A stretch of DNA of 64,000 nucleotides from Pseudomonas nitroreducens (GCF_024170165.1 NZ_JALJXP010000009.1:62001-126000), one strand, 5' to 3'; numbered from the stretch's first letter, positions 42,031 to 51,902 are shown. The notes: generated from the letters alone by a model not told the origin. Numbers and translations: made by a program.

Positions 42031-42897
42031 TCAGCGAGCGGCGGCACCTATGTTGTTGACCATGTTGATCAGGCGGGGCCCGATGTCGTCTTCGAGCTTC
42101 TCGCGTGTCAGCTGGAAGCTCGGGCCGCCGCAGTTGAAGGCCAGGAGCCCGTACTGCGGATGTACCAAGGGCACGGCGACGGAGTTGACGTCGCGGTGCC
42201 ATTCGCCGATCGACAGGCAGTAGCCGTAATCGGTGAAGTCCCTGAAGGCGCGGTCCAGACCCTTGCGGATGGCCGGCCAGTTTTCCGGTTCGCGTTCACG
42301 AACGTGGTCGAGCAGGAATTCCCGCTCGTTCTCCGGCATCGCCGCGAGGCACGCGCGGCCCACCGAGCTCGCCGCCAGCGGCAGGTAGCTGCCGATCTGC
42401 CGGCGCATCGTCATGTTTCCCTGGCCCTGCACGACGTCCACGTAGACCATCTGCAGGCGGTCGCGGGCAGCCATGGCCACCGCCGCCTGGGCGTGGTTGG
42501 CCAGTTCTTCCATCAGTGGATGGGCCACCGCGCGGATCGACAGGTTCGACAGCATCGCGTAGCCGAAACCCAGCACGCCGACATCCAGCTGGTACTTGCC
42601 CGAATGCACCTCGCGCTTGAGGCAGCCCAGGCGCATCAGGGTGTTGGTCAGGCGCGTCACGGTCGGCTTGGGCAGGTCGGTCTTGCGCGCCAGGTCCTGG
42701 TTGCTCAGCACGTTTTCCCGTGGCGTGAAGCAACGCAGGATCTCCAGGCCGCGAGCCAGGGCCGTCACGAACTGGCCGCTGTTTTCCTCTTCGCTCAGTG
42801 CCGTGGCGGGGTCATACAGTCCCCGTTCCAGCAGGCCGATCTCACCTTCGTTTTTCGTCGGCGCAGCCGAGTCCATCTCCGTCTTGTTGCGGCGCAT
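42031..42897 (-). CDS. IclR-family transcriptional regulator of the beta-oxidation cluster
   Basis: 288 residues. Winged HTH (FVTALARGLEILRCFTPREN, DLARKTDLPKPTVTRLTNTL) and an IclR effector domain (AVAMAARDRLQMVYVDVVQG, GRACLAAMPENERE). The N-terminal 45 residues before the HTH are longer than usual. AGGGG is seven bases before ATG 42897. Two palindromes TTTCG-N5-CGAAA lie in the divergent region: one 44 bp before this gene, one 23 bp before the enoyl-CoA hydratase gene. It probably controls both arms and itself. Confidence 0.9.
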   Translation of the reverse strand: MRRNKTEMDSAAPTKNEGEIGLLERGLYDPATALSEEENSGQFVTALARGLEILRCFTPRENVLSNQDLARKTDLPKPTVTRLTNTLMRLGCLKREVHSGKYQLDVGVLGFGYAMLSNLSIRAVAHPLMEELANHAQAAVAMAARDRLQMVYVDVVQGQGNMTMRRQIGSYLPLAASSVGRACLAAMPENEREFLLDHVREREPENWPAIRKGLDRAFRDFTDYGYCLSIGEWHRDVNSVAVPLVHPQYGLLAFNCGGPSFQLTREKLEDDIGPRLINMVNNIGAAAR

Positions 42898-42940
42898 GGT
42901 AGAACCCCTATTCACGGAAAATCAATAAAATAAAATACAG

Positions 42941-42955
42941 TTTCGGCAGGCGAAA
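42941..42955. promoter_or_regulatory. IclR-type operator, copy 1
   Basis: TTTCG-GCAGG-CGAAA, exact five-base arms, in the 243-bp divergent region, next to the regulator gene. AT-rich sequence TCAATAAAATAAAATACAG beside it may be the promoter. Confidence 0.7.
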
Positions 42956-43103
42956 TTGTAATGGGTCTTGGTCAGTTAGTACAGGCGTGCCCTTTAAAAT
43001 ATTCAATGCCGCGTATTTAAAGGCTTTTAGAGGGTGTTTCGATCTTCACCGTTTACAGGCTGGATGGGGTGTCACTATGATGAAATCGAAATACGGAATG
43101 TAG

Positions 43104-43118
43104 TTTCGTCAGACGAAA
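43104..43118. promoter_or_regulatory. IclR-type operator, copy 2
   Basis: TTTCG-TCAGA-CGAAA with the same arms as copy 1; flanks also match (AG before the first arm). It ends 22 bp before the enoyl-CoA hydratase start, where binding would block transcription or translation start. Confidence 0.7.
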
Positions 43119-43140
43119 CAAGCATGAGGTCAAAGCCCCA

Positions 43141-43917
43141 ATGAGTACCAGCGTGGTTCATCTCGATATCCAGGCCGATGGTGTGGCGGTCGTCCGCATC
43201 GACCGTCCGGAAGCCAGGAACGCCCTGAATGCTGCCGTGCGCCAGCAACTGGCCGAGCACTTCCGTGCCGTCAGCGACCACCGCGAGGTTCGCGCGGTGG
43301 TGTTGACCGGGGGCGAGGAGTGCTTCGTCGCCGGGGCGGACATCCGCGAATTCGCCCAGGCCAGCCCCATCGAGATGTACCGCCGCCATACCGAGCTGCT
43401 GTGGGAAGCCATCTCGCGCTGCCCGAAGCCGGTGATCGCTGCGGTGAACGGTTTCGCCCTGGGCGGCGGCTGCGAGCTGGCGATGCACTGCGACATCATC
43501 GTCGCCGGTGAGTCGGCGCGCTTCGGACAGCCGGAAGTGAAGCTCGGCCTGATGCCCGGTGCGGGTGGCACCCAGCGGCTGATCCGCGCCGTGGGCAAGT
43601 TCCAGGCGATGCGCATCGCCCTGACCGGTTGCCTGATCAAGGCGCCGGAAGCCCTGGCCATCGGCATGCTCAGCGAAGTGGTGGAAGACGCGCGCACGCT
43701 GCCCCGCGCGCTGGAACTGGCCGCCGAGATCGCGGCGTTGCCGCCGCTGGCCGTGGCGCAGATCAAGGAAGTGATGCTCGCCGGCGCCGACCTGCCGCTG
43801 GAGAGCGCCCTGACCCTGGAGCGCAAGGCCTTCCAGCTGCTGTTCGACTCGCAGGACCAGAAGGAGGGCGCCGCCGCCTTCCTGGAAAAACGCCAAGCCA
43901 GCTTCCTGGGGGAATGA
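43141..43917 (+). CDS. Enoyl-CoA hydratase (PaaF-like)
   Basis: 258 residues, crotonase fold. Oxyanion-hole region AGADIREFAQ, catalytic segment GFALGGGCELAMHCDIIVAG and VKLGLMPGAGGTQRL with the Glu equivalents. Adds water to a 2-enoyl-CoA. Length and pattern fit PaaF, the 2,3-dehydroadipyl-CoA hydratase. First gene of the rightward operon; its TGA nearly overlaps the next start. Confidence 0.92.
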   Translation: MSTSVVHLDIQADGVAVVRIDRPEARNALNAAVRQQLAEHFRAVSDHREVRAVVLTGGEECFVAGADIREFAQASPIEMYRRHTELLWEAISRCPKPVIAAVNGFALGGGCELAMHCDIIVAGESARFGQPEVKLGLMPGAGGTQRLIRAVGKFQAMRIALTGCLIKAPEALAIGMLSEVVEDARTLPRALELAAEIAALPPLAVAQIKEVMLAGADLPLESALTLERKAFQLLFDSQDQKEGAAAFLEKRQASFLGE

Positions 43918-43919
43918 GC

Positions 43920-45455
43920 ATGACCCTTACTTTCCGCATCGAGCGCATGGCCATCGTCGGCACCGGCGTCATGGGCAGCGGTATCGCCCAGATCGCCGCC
44001 CAGGCCGGCATCCAGGTGAAACTCTTCGACGCCCGTGACGGCGCCGCGCAAACCGCTCGCGACAACCTCGGCCGGACTCTCGCCAAGCTGGCGGAGAAGG
44101 GCAAGATCACAGCCGCCGAGGCAGACGCCACCCTGGCGCGCCTGCTGGTCGCCGGCTCCCTGAGCGAGCTGGCGGATTCCGACCTGGTGGTCGAGGCGAT
44201 CATCGAGCGCCTGGATGCCAAGCAGGCGCTGCTGGCTGAGCTGGAAGCGGTGGTCAGCGCCAAGTGCATCCTCGCCACCAATACTTCCTCGCTGTCGGTC
44301 ACCAGCATCGCCCGCGGCTGCCAGCATCCGCAGCGGGTGGCGGGCTTCCACTTCTTCAACCCGGTGCCGCTGATGAAGGTGGTCGAGGTGATCGACGGCC
44401 TGGCCAGCGATCCTCAGGTTGGCGATAGCCTGGTGGCGCTCGCCGCGCGCATGGGCCATCGCGGTATCCGCGCCAAGGACACCCCCGGTTTCATCATCAA
44501 CCACGCCGGCCGCGCCTACAGCACCGAAGCGCTGCAGATACTCAAGGAAGCCATCGCCGAGCCGGCCGATATCGACCGCATCCTGCGCGAGGGCCTGGGC
44601 TTCCGCATGGGGCCGCTGGAGCTGTTCGACCTCACCGCGCTGGATGTTTCCCATCCGGTGATCGAGTCCATCTACAACCAGTTCTACCAGGAGCCGCGCT
44701 ATCGCCCGGCGGCGCTGACCCGGCAGATGCTCGAGGCCGGTTTCGTCGGGCGCAAGGTCGGGCGCGGCTTCTATCGTTATGCCGACGGCAAGATGATCGA
44801 TGCGCCCGCGCCGCAAGCAGTGCCGAGCGTGGCCGCGCTGCCGCCGGTGTGGATCGGCGCAGAGAACGACCAGGATCGCGAGCTGCTCGGCGAACTGCTG
44901 AAGCAGCTCGGCGCGAACCTGGAGCAGGGCGCCCAGCCGAGCAGCGAGGCGCTGTGCCTGCTGGCTCCCTATGGCGTCGATGCGACCACGGCCTGCCAGA
45001 ACTTCGCTACCGACCCGGCGCGGACCCTGTGTATCGACCTGCTGCTGGACCTGCAACGCCACCGCTGCCTGATGCAGAACCCGGCGACTTCTGCCGCCAT
45101 GCGCGATGCCGCCCATGCGCTGCTGGCGGCTGATGGCGTGGGCGTCACGGTGATCAATGACAGTGTCGGCTTCGTCGCCCAGCGCGTGCTGGCGCTGATC
45201 GTCAACCTGGCCGGCGACATCGTCCAGCAGCGCATCGCCAGCGTCGACGACCTCGATGAAGGCGTGCGCCGCGGCCTGGGGTACCCCCAAGGCCCGCTGG
45301 CCTGGGGCGACAGCGTCGGCCCGGCGCGCCTGCTGACCATTCTCGAACGCATGACCGGCCTGACCGGCGACGCCCGCTACCGCCCCGGCCCCTGGCTGCG
45401 CCGCCGCGCCGCGCTGGGGTTGTCGCTGCGCCATGCCGAGCCCGCGCTGGGCTGA
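43920..45455 (+). CDS. 3-hydroxyacyl-CoA dehydrogenase (PaaH/PaaC-like, two-domain)
   Basis: 511 residues. NAD-binding motif VGTGVMGSGIAQIAA at the N-terminus, NTSSLSVTSIA, FHFFNPVPLMKVVEV with the catalytic His, and two C-terminal 3HCDH domains (second starts near FVAQRVLALIVNLAGD). This long two-domain form is that of 3-hydroxyadipyl-CoA dehydrogenases of the phenylacetate pathway. GGGGGA sits six bases before ATG 43920; ATG 43914 would also be possible. Confidence 0.91.
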   Translation: MTLTFRIERMAIVGTGVMGSGIAQIAAQAGIQVKLFDARDGAAQTARDNLGRTLAKLAEKGKITAAEADATLARLLVAGSLSELADSDLVVEAIIERLDAKQALLAELEAVVSAKCILATNTSSLSVTSIARGCQHPQRVAGFHFFNPVPLMKVVEVIDGLASDPQVGDSLVALAARMGHRGIRAKDTPGFIINHAGRAYSTEALQILKEAIAEPADIDRILREGLGFRMGPLELFDLTALDVSHPVIESIYNQFYQEPRYRPAALTRQMLEAGFVGRKVGRGFYRYADGKMIDAPAPQAVPSVAALPPVWIGAENDQDRELLGELLKQLGANLEQGAQPSSEALCLLAPYGVDATTACQNFATDPARTLCIDLLLDLQRHRCLMQNPATSAAMRDAAHALLAADGVGVTVINDSVGFVAQRVLALIVNLAGDIVQQRIASVDDLDEGVRRGLGYPQGPLAWGDSVGPARLLTILERMTGLTGDARYRPGPWLRRRAALGLSLRHAEPALG

Positions 45456-45488
45456 GGCCCGGCGTCCCCCTCTTTCAAGGAGACTTCC

Positions 45489-46691
45489 ATGCTCAATGCC
45501 TTTATCTACGCCGGCCTGCGCACCCCCTTCGGGCGCCATGGCGGCGCCCTGGCTCCGGTGCGCCCGGACGACCTGATCGCCCAGGTGATCCGCGAGCTGC
45601 TGGCGCGCACCAGCGTGCCCGGCGAGGCCATCGAGGACGTGATCCTCGGCAACACCAACCAGGCCGGTGAAGACAGCCGCAACGTCGCCCGCCATGCCGC
45701 GCTGCTCGCCGGCCTGCCGGTGACAGTGCCGGGACAGACGGTGAACCGCCTGTGCGCCAGCGGTCTGGCTGCGGTCATCGACGCGGCGCGTGCCGTGACC
45801 TGTGGCGAAGGCGAACTGTTCGTCGCTGGCGGCGTGGAAAGCATGTCCCGCGCGCCCTTCGTCATGGCCAAGGCGGAGGCCGCCTACAGCCGCGACCTGA
45901 CGGTGTTCGACAGCACCATCGGCGCGCGCTTCCCGAACCCGAAGATCATCGCCGGGTTCGGCAACGACACGATGCCGGAGACCGGCGACAACGTCGCCCG
46001 CGAGTTCGGCATCAGCCGCGAACAGGCCGACCGTTTCGCCGCCCGTTCCCAGGCCAACTTTGAAGCCGCCCGCCAGGCCGGTTTCTTCGCCGGGGAAATT
46101 CTCCCGGTCAGCGTGCCCACCGGGCGCAAGACTCCGCCGAACGTGGTCGAGCAGGACGAGCATCCGCGTCCGTCATCCGATGAAGCCGCGCTGGCGCGCC
46201 TGAAGCCACTGTCCGAAGGCGGCGTGGTCACCGCCGGCAATGCATCCGGCGTCAACGACGGCGCGGCCGCGCTGCTGATCGGCTCCGCCGAAGCGGGCGA
46301 CCGCCACGGCCTCAAGCCGCTGGCGCGGATTCTCTCGGCAGCGGCGGTCGGCGTGGAGCCGCGCATCATGGGTGTCGGCCCGGTGGAGGCGATCAACAAG
46401 GCGCTTGCGCGCGCCGAACTGACCCTGGCCGACATGGACATCATCGAGATCAACGAAGCCTTCGCCTCCCAGGTGCTCGGTTGCCTGCACGGCCTGGGCG
46501 TGGACTTCGACGATGCGCGGGTCAACCCCAATGGCGGCGCCATCGCTGTCGGCCACCCGCTGGGCGCTTCCGGCGCGCGGCTGGCGCTGAGCGTAGCGCG
46601 ACAACTGCAGCGCACCGGTCAACGCTATGCGGTGATCAGCCTGTGCATCGGTGTGGGCCAGGGGCTCGCCATGGTTATCGAGCGCGCGTGA
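45489..46691 (+). CDS. Thiolase, 3-oxoadipyl-CoA type (PcaF/PaaJ-like)
   Basis: 400 residues. The nucleophile Cys is in VNRLCASGLAAV, then GGVESMSRAPFVM, catalytic His in NPNGGAIAVGHPLGASGAR and the second Cys in SLCIGVGQG. NQAGEDSRNVARHAALLAGL and ARFPNP..MPETGDNVA match 3-oxoadipyl-CoA thiolases more than acetoacetyl-CoA ones. Product would be succinyl-CoA plus acetyl-CoA. AAGGAGACTTCC precedes the ATG. Confidence 0.9.
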   Translation: MLNAFIYAGLRTPFGRHGGALAPVRPDDLIAQVIRELLARTSVPGEAIEDVILGNTNQAGEDSRNVARHAALLAGLPVTVPGQTVNRLCASGLAAVIDAARAVTCGEGELFVAGGVESMSRAPFVMAKAEAAYSRDLTVFDSTIGARFPNPKIIAGFGNDTMPETGDNVAREFGISREQADRFAARSQANFEAARQAGFFAGEILPVSVPTGRKTPPNVVEQDEHPRPSSDEAALARLKPLSEGGVVTAGNASGVNDGAAALLIGSAEAGDRHGLKPLARILSAAAVGVEPRIMGVGPVEAINKALARAELTLADMDIIEINEAFASQVLGCLHGLGVDFDDARVNPNGGAIAVGHPLGASGARLALSVARQLQRTGQRYAVISLCIGVGQGLAMVIERA

Positions 46692-46713
46692 GCGCGCCTG
46701 CGAGGAATTGAAG

Positions 46714-47952
46714 ATGGGTGCTTTGAGCGGATACCGCGTACTCGACCTCAGCCGCGTGCTGGCCGGCCCCTGGTGCGGCCAGGTGCTGGCCGATCTGGGC
46801 GCGGAAGTGATCAAGATCGAACGTCCCGGCGTGGGTGACGACACCCGCGGCTGGGGCCCGCCCTACATGAAGGCCGCCGACGGCTCGGACAGCTCCGAGG
46901 CGGCGTACTACCAGTCGACCAACCGCAACAAGCTGTCGGTGGCGCTGAACCTGGCGACGCCTGAAGGCCAGGCCCTGGTGCGCGCCCTGGCCTGCGAGTG
47001 CGACGTGCTGATCGAGAACTACAAGGCCGGCTCGCTGGCCAAGTACGGTCTGGATTACGACAGCCTGTCGAAGGTCAATCCGCGCCTGGTCTACTGCTCC
47101 ATCACCGGCTTCGGCCAGACCGGCCCGCGCGCCGAGGAGCCCGGCTACGACTTCATCATCCAGGGCATGGGCGGGCTGATGAGCATCACCGGCGAGAAGG
47201 ACGGCGTGCCCGGCGCCAGCCCGCAGAAGGTTGGTGTCGCCGTGTCCGACGTGATGACCGGCCTGTACTCGGTGGTCGCCATCCAGGCCGCGCTGCTGGC
47301 GCGGGAGAAGACCGGCCGCGGCCAGCACTGCGACATGGCGCTGCTCGACGTGCAGGTCGCCATGCTCGGCAACCAGAGCCAGAACTTCCTCGCCACCGGC
47401 CGCTCGCCGGGCCGCCAGGGCAACGCCCACGTCAACATCGTGCCGTACCAGGTGTTCAGCGCGCAGGACATGGACTTCATCATCGCCTGCGGCAACGACA
47501 GCCAGTTCGTCTCGCTGTGCGACGCCATCGGCCTGCCCGAACTGCCGAAGGATCCGCGCTTCACCCGTAACGCCGACCGCGTGCGCAACCGCGACGTGAT
47601 CGTCGGCAAGCTGGCCGAGCACTTCCAGGGCGACACCGCCGACAACTGGGTGCGGCGCATCCACGCGATGAAGGTGCCGGTCGGCGTGATCAACGATATC
47701 GGCCGCGCGCTGGACGAGCCGCAGGTGGTCGCCCGGGACATGCTGGTGGAGATTCCCCACGCGCAGAACCCGGCGTTCCGCATGGTCGGCAGCCCGCTGA
47801 AGCTGTCCGACACCCCGGTGGAATACCAGCGCCCGGCGCCGATGCTCGGCGAACACACCGACGAGGTGCTCAAGCGCCGCCTGGGCCTCGACGACGCGCG
47901 CCTGGCTGTGCTCAAGGCTGAGGGTGTGATCGAGCAGCTGGGCAAACCCTGA
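46714..47952 (+). CDS. CaiB/BaiF-family (class III) CoA-transferase
   Basis: 412 residues. N-terminal GYRVLDLSRVLAGPWCGQVL and LGAEVIKIERP, then FGQTGPRAEEPGYDFIIQGM; catalytic Asp in CDMALLDVQVAMLGNQ. It moves CoA from a donor such as succinyl-CoA to a carboxylate. Here it probably activates the imported acid, filling the role of DcaIJ-type transferase in other adipate clusters. GAGGAATTGAAG precedes the ATG. Repeats follow the gene, but etfBA continues in the same direction. Confidence 0.91.
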   Translation: MGALSGYRVLDLSRVLAGPWCGQVLADLGAEVIKIERPGVGDDTRGWGPPYMKAADGSDSSEAAYYQSTNRNKLSVALNLATPEGQALVRALACECDVLIENYKAGSLAKYGLDYDSLSKVNPRLVYCSITGFGQTGPRAEEPGYDFIIQGMGGLMSITGEKDGVPGASPQKVGVAVSDVMTGLYSVVAIQAALLAREKTGRGQHCDMALLDVQVAMLGNQSQNFLATGRSPGRQGNAHVNIVPYQVFSAQDMDFIIACGNDSQFVSLCDAIGLPELPKDPRFTRNADRVRNRDVIVGKLAEHFQGDTADNWVRRIHAMKVPVGVINDIGRALDEPQVVARDMLVEIPHAQNPAFRMVGSPLKLSDTPVEYQRPAPMLGEHTDEVLKRRLGLDDARLAVLKAEGVIEQLGKP

Positions 47953-47973
47953 TGCGTCAATGGTTGCAAGAGA

Positions 47974-48139
47974 GTAGGGCGCATAACGCGCCAGCGTTAT
48001 CCGCCGCTGGCCCGAATGACGGCGGATAACCGCAAGCGGTTATGCGCCCTACGGTCGTTGAGTCCGTTCGCGAGCAGGCTCGCTCCTGCGGGGCGTTCCC
48101 CCCCCATTGCTCTTCGCAGGCGTGGGCCTGCTCGCGAAC
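47974..48139. repeat. Family B then family A intergenic repeats
   Basis: Family B at 47974-48053 (GTAGGGCGCATAACGC ... GTTATGCGCCCTAC, internal TATCCGCCG/CGGCGGATA); family A at 48066-48139 (GTTCGCGAGCAGGCTCGCTC and a mirror arm ending CTGCTCGCGAAC). They fill most of the 240 bp between the CoA-transferase and etfB. Confidence 0.8.
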
Positions 48140-48192
48140 CCATCCCAACCACAGCGCCGTTGTAGGGCGGCGCCAGCCAAGGAAACAACCGA

Positions 48193-48942
48193 ATGAAAGT
48201 ACTGGTCGCGGTAAAACGCGTGGTCGATTACAACGTCAAGGTCCGCGTCAAGGCGGACCACTCCGGCGTCGATCTGGCCAACGTCAAGATGTCCATGAAC
48301 CCCTTCTGCGAAATCGCCGTGGAAGAAGCCGTGCGCCTGAAAGAGAAAGGCGTCGCCACCGAGATCGTTGCGGTCTCCGTCGGCCCGACCGCTGCCCAGG
48401 AGCAATTGCGTACCGCATTGGCGCTGGGCGCAGACCGTGCGGTGCTGGTCGAGAGCAATGACGAGCTGAACTCGCTCGCCGTGGCCAAGGCCCTGAAAGC
48501 CATTGTCGACAAGGAGCAGCCGCAGCTGGTCATCCTCGGCAAGCAGGCCATCGACAGCGACAACAACCAGACCGGCCAGATGCTGGCCGCGCTGACCGGC
48601 TACGCCCAGGGTACCTTCGCCTCCAAGGTCGAGGTCGCTGGCGACAAGCTCAACGTCACCCGTGAAATCGACGGCGGCCTGCAGACCGTTGCCCTGAACC
48701 TGCCGGCCATCGTCACCACCGACCTGCGCCTGAACGAGCCGCGCTACGCGTCGCTGCCCAACATCATGAAGGCGAAGAAGAAGCCGCTGGACGTGGTGAC
48801 CCCGGACGCCCTGGGCGTTTCCACCGCTTCCACCGTGAAGACCGTGAAAGTCGAAGCGCCCGCCGCGCGCAGCGCCGGCATCAAGGTGAAATCGGTGGCC
48901 GAACTGGTCGAGAAACTGAAGAACGAAGCGAAGGTGATCTGA
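48193..48942 (+). CDS. etfB: Electron transfer flavoprotein beta subunit
   Basis: 249 residues. N-terminal [44 protein letters not shown] region [19 protein letters not shown] and C-terminal [16 protein letters not shown] are diagnostic. It takes electrons from acyl-CoA dehydrogenases to ETF-ubiquinone oxidoreductase. AAGGAAACAACCG precedes the ATG. Being close to a dehydrogenase gene suggests service to this cluster, though these may also be the cell's main etf genes. Confidence 0.97.
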   Translation: MKVLVAVKRVVDYNVKVRVKADHSGVDLANVKMSMNPFCEIAVEEAVRLKEKGVATEIVAVSVGPTAAQEQLRTALALGADRAVLVESNDELNSLAVAKALKAIVDKEQPQLVILGKQAIDSDNNQTGQMLAALTGYAQGTFASKVEVAGDKLNVTREIDGGLQTVALNLPAIVTTDLRLNEPRYASLPNIMKAKKKPLDVVTPDALGVSTASTVKTVKVEAPAARSAGIKVKSVAELVEKLKNEAKVI

Positions 48943-49871
48943 TGGCTGTTTTGGTTGTTGCAGAACATTCGAATGGCGCGCTGGGCTCGGCAACGCTGAA
49001 CACAGTCGCTGCTGCGCAGAAGATCGGTGGTGACATCGCTGTTCTGGTCGCTGGCCAGAACGTCGGAGGCGTGGCTGAAGCCGCTGCCAGGATCGCCGGT
49101 GTTGCCAAGGTGCTGGTCGCCGACAACGCTGCCTACGCTCATCAGCTGCCGGAGAGTCTGGCGCCGCTGATCGCGGCCATCGCCGGTCATTTCAGCCACG
49201 TACTGGCCCCGGCCACCACCAACGGCAAGAACTTCCTGCCGCGCGTCGCCGCGCTGCTGGACGTCGACCAGATCTCCGAGATCAGCGAAGTGGTCAGCGC
49301 CGACACCTTCAAGCGCCCGATCTATGCCGGTAACGCCATCGCTACCGTGCAATCCTCGGCTGCCATCAAGGTCATCACCGTGCGTGGCACCGGCTTCGAC
49401 GCCGTGGCTGCCGAAGGTGGCTCGGCCGCTGTCGAAGCCGTTTCCGGCCCGGCCGATGCCGGCAAGTCCGCCTTCGTGGGCGAAGAACTGGCCAAGTCCG
49501 ACCGCCCGGAACTGACCGCTGCCAGGATCGTCGTTTCCGGCGGCCGTGGCATGGGCAATGGCGACAACTTCAGCATTCTTTACTCCCTGGCCGACAAGCT
49601 GGGCGCTGCCGTCGGCGCTTCCCGCGCCGCGGTCGACGCCGGCTTCGTGCCGAACGACATGCAGGTCGGTCAGACCGGCAAGATCGTTGCTCCGCAGCTG
49701 TACGTGGCCGTCGGTATCTCCGGCGCCATCCAGCACCTGGCGGGCATGAAGGATTCGAAAGTGATCGTTGCGATCAACAAGGACGAAGAGGCGCCGATCT
49801 TCCAGGTCGCCGACTACGGCCTGGTCGCCGACCTGTTCGAAGCCGTACCGGAGCTGGAACGGACTATCTGA
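48942..49871 (+). CDS. etfA: Electron transfer flavoprotein alpha subunit
   Basis: 309 residues. FAD site: [35 protein letters not shown] segment, [15 protein letters not shown] and [18 protein letters not shown]. The start overlaps the etfB stop by one base (TGATG). A terminator-like hairpin at 49888 separates it from the porin gene. Confidence 0.97.
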   Translation: MAVLVVAEHSNGALGSATLNTVAAAQKIGGDIAVLVAGQNVGGVAEAAARIAGVAKVLVADNAAYAHQLPESLAPLIAAIAGHFSHVLAPATTNGKNFLPRVAALLDVDQISEISEVVSADTFKRPIYAGNAIATVQSSAAIKVITVRGTGFDAVAAEGGSAAVEAVSGPADAGKSAFVGEELAKSDRPELTAARIVVSGGRGMGNGDNFSILYSLADKLGAAVGASRAAVDAGFVPNDMQVGQTGKIVAPQLYVAVGISGAIQHLAGMKDSKVIVAINKDEEAPIFQVADYGLVADLFEAVPELERTI

Positions 49872-49887
49872 TCCCGCTCAATCCCCT

Positions 49888-49918
49888 GGCCGGGCCAGCG
49901 TTATCGGCCCGGCGTTTT
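49888..49918 (+). terminator. Terminator after etfA
   Basis: GGCCGGGCC-(9 nt)-GGCCCGGC followed by GTTTTG. May be partial, letting some transcription reach the porin gene. Confidence 0.65.
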
Positions 49919-49949
49919 GCCAACACCTCAGTAGAAAGAAACAACAACA

Positions 49950-51200
49950 ATGAATACCCGTCGACTCCCTGTGCTGGTCTCCGGACTGGCGCTGCTGCCC
50001 CCGTTCGCCCTCGCCGATTTCCTCGCCGACAGCAAGGCCAGCATCGAAACGCGCAACTTCTACTTCAACCGCGACTACCGCCAGAGCGGCGCCGCCCAGT
50101 CGAAATCCGAGGAATGGGCGCAGGGCTTCCTGCTGCGCTACGAATCGGGCTACACCGACGGCACCGTTGGCGTCGGCGTCGATGCCCTCGGCCTGCTGGG
50201 CCTGAAGCTCGACTCCAGCCCGGATCGCTCCGGCTCCGGCCTGCTGCCGTATTCCGCCAGCGACAAGCGCGCCGCCGACGACTACAGCGACCTCGGCCTG
50301 ACTGCCAAGCTGCGCGTCTCCAAGAGCACCCTGAAAGTCGGCACCCTGCTGCCCAAGCTGCCGGTGGTGCAGTACAACGACACCCGCCTGCTGCCGCAGA
50401 CCTTCCAGGGCGCGCTGGTGGAATCGAAGGAGCTCGACGACCTCGACCTGCAGCTCGGCCAGCTGCGCGAGGTGAAGCAGCGCGATTCGTCCAACGACGA
50501 AGACCTGTCGATGACCCGCGGCAACAAGCGCAACATCGTGGCCGGCAGCCACCTGACCAGCGACCGCTTCAACCTCGCTGGCGGCACCTACCGCTGGAGC
50601 AATCAGCTCAGCACCAGCTACCACTACGCCAACCTCGAAGACCTCTATCGCCAGCACTACGTGAGCCTGGTGCACACGCTGCCGATCGCCGAGGGCCAGT
50701 CGCTGAAGTCCGACATCCGCTGGGCACGTTCCACCGACGATGGCGGCAGCAACGTCGACAACCGCGCGCTCAACGCCATGTTCACCTACAAGCTGGGCAA
50801 CCAGGCGTTCGGCCTCGGGCTGCAGCGCATGTCCGGCGACACCGGCTTCGCCTACCTGTCCGGCACCGACCCGTACCTGGTCAACTACGTGCAGATCGGC
50901 GACTTCGCCAACAAGGACGAACGCTCCTGGCAGCTGCGCTACGACTTCAACTTCGCCTCCTACGGGCTGCCCGGCCTGAGCCTGATGACCCGCTACCTGC
51001 GCGGCGACAACATCGACCTGCTGAACGGGCAGGGCAACGGCAAGGAATGGGAGCGCGACACCGACGTCGGCTACCTGGTGCAGAGCGGCCCGCTGAAGAA
51101 CGTCGGCTTCAAGCTGCGCAACAGCACCTTCCGCAGCAGCTTCGGCAATGACATGGACGAAACCCGCTTCATCGTCAGCTACACCTTGCCGATCTGGTAA
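49950..51200 (+). CDS. OprD-family outer-membrane porin
   Basis: 416 residues. A signal peptide ([15 protein letters not shown]) is followed by the OprD hallmark [20 protein letters not shown], an 18-strand barrel pattern and C-terminal [10 protein letters not shown]. OprD porins are substrate-selective channels for amino acids or carboxylates (BenF, VanP, PhaK groups). Next to the catabolic cluster it likely passes the same carboxylate through the outer membrane. Confidence 0.92.
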   Translation: MNTRRLPVLVSGLALLPPFALADFLADSKASIETRNFYFNRDYRQSGAAQSKSEEWAQGFLLRYESGYTDGTVGVGVDALGLLGLKLDSSPDRSGSGLLPYSASDKRAADDYSDLGLTAKLRVSKSTLKVGTLLPKLPVVQYNDTRLLPQTFQGALVESKELDDLDLQLGQLREVKQRDSSNDEDLSMTRGNKRNIVAGSHLTSDRFNLAGGTYRWSNQLSTSYHYANLEDLYRQHYVSLVHTLPIAEGQSLKSDIRWARSTDDGGSNVDNRALNAMFTYKLGNQAFGLGLQRMSGDTGFAYLSGTDPYLVNYVQIGDFANKDERSWQLRYDFNFASYGLPGLSLMTRYLRGDNIDLLNGQGNGKEWERDTDVGYLVQSGPLKNVGFKLRNSTFRSSFGNDMDETRFIVSYTLPIW

Positions 51201-51209
51201 GTGCGGTCT

Positions 51210-51244
51210 GAAGCCTCCCGGTCCGCAGTGACTGGAGAGGCTTC
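51210..51244 (+). terminator. Hairpin after the porin gene
   Basis: GAAGCCTC (51210-51217) pairs with GAGGCTTC (51237-51244). No strong U-tract. The rest of the 273-bp gap to 51473 shows only a possible -10 near CGGCTTATAAAACC at 51410-51423. Confidence 0.45.
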
Positions 51245-51473
51245 GCTTCATGAGTGTCCGGGCGCTGCGCCGACAGGCCCGGAACGCACCCCGGCGAGAT
51301 TCCGGGACGAACGGCGTGAAAGCCCGTGCTTGAGCGAGTGAGGGGATATTTCCTACGTGCTGGCTGTCTCACTGGACGAGGAAAAGTCTGGTCAGGGCCC
51401 GCGCCCTCGGCTTATAAAACCCCTTCGCCGCTGCAGACCCGCAGGGATGGCGGCCCCACGAGATCAAGGAACG

Positions 51474-51893
51474 ATGATGCGACGAGTCACGATGATTCTG
51501 CTCGCTGCCGCCCTGTTGCAGGGCTGTGCGCACCAGAAGACCGGCAACCAGTGCGAAGACAACTTCAACACCGAAGGGGGCTTCATTGCTGGCAAGACCT
51601 TCACTTCCAACGTCCAGCTGGACATGCCGGTGGCCAAGGTCTTCGACCGGGCGCAGCAGACGCTGGTGAAGGAAGGCTTCACCATCCAGAGCGCCGACGC
51701 GAAGAGCGGCACCATCTCCGCCTACCAGGGCGTGATCCTGAGCAGCCGCAACGCACCGCTGAACGTCGTGGTGGAAAAGTCGGGCTCCGGCTCCAAGGTA
51801 AGCTATGTCTTCGTCACCCTGGGCGGCATGTACACCACCGAGGGTGCGGTGCGTGACGGCTTCTGCCGGTTCACCGACGGGATTCGGCAGTAG
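51474..51893 (+). CDS. Small putative lipoprotein
   Basis: 139 residues. Signal with lipobox: VTMILLAAALLQGC, cysteine near residue 18. The mature part is one small alpha/beta domain (TSNVQLDMPVAKVFDRAQQT, GTISAYQGVIL, PLNVVVEKSGSGSKVSYVFV). Unknown family. AAGGAACG precedes two possible starts, ATG 51474 and 51477. A repeat element follows the gene. Confidence 0.75.
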   Translation: MMRRVTMILLAAALLQGCAHQKTGNQCEDNFNTEGGFIAGKTFTSNVQLDMPVAKVFDRAQQTLVKEGFTIQSADAKSGTISAYQGVILSSRNAPLNVVVEKSGSGSKVSYVFVTLGGMYTTEGAVRDGFCRFTDGIRQ

Positions 51894-51902
51894 TCGGTAG
51901 TC

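Noticed and set aside
43158..46163. A 1001-codon open frame on the minus strand opposite the hydratase, dehydrogenase and thiolase genes
   Set aside because: The plus-strand genes have clear families and catalytic residues; the antisense frame is low-complexity, a common effect of high GC.
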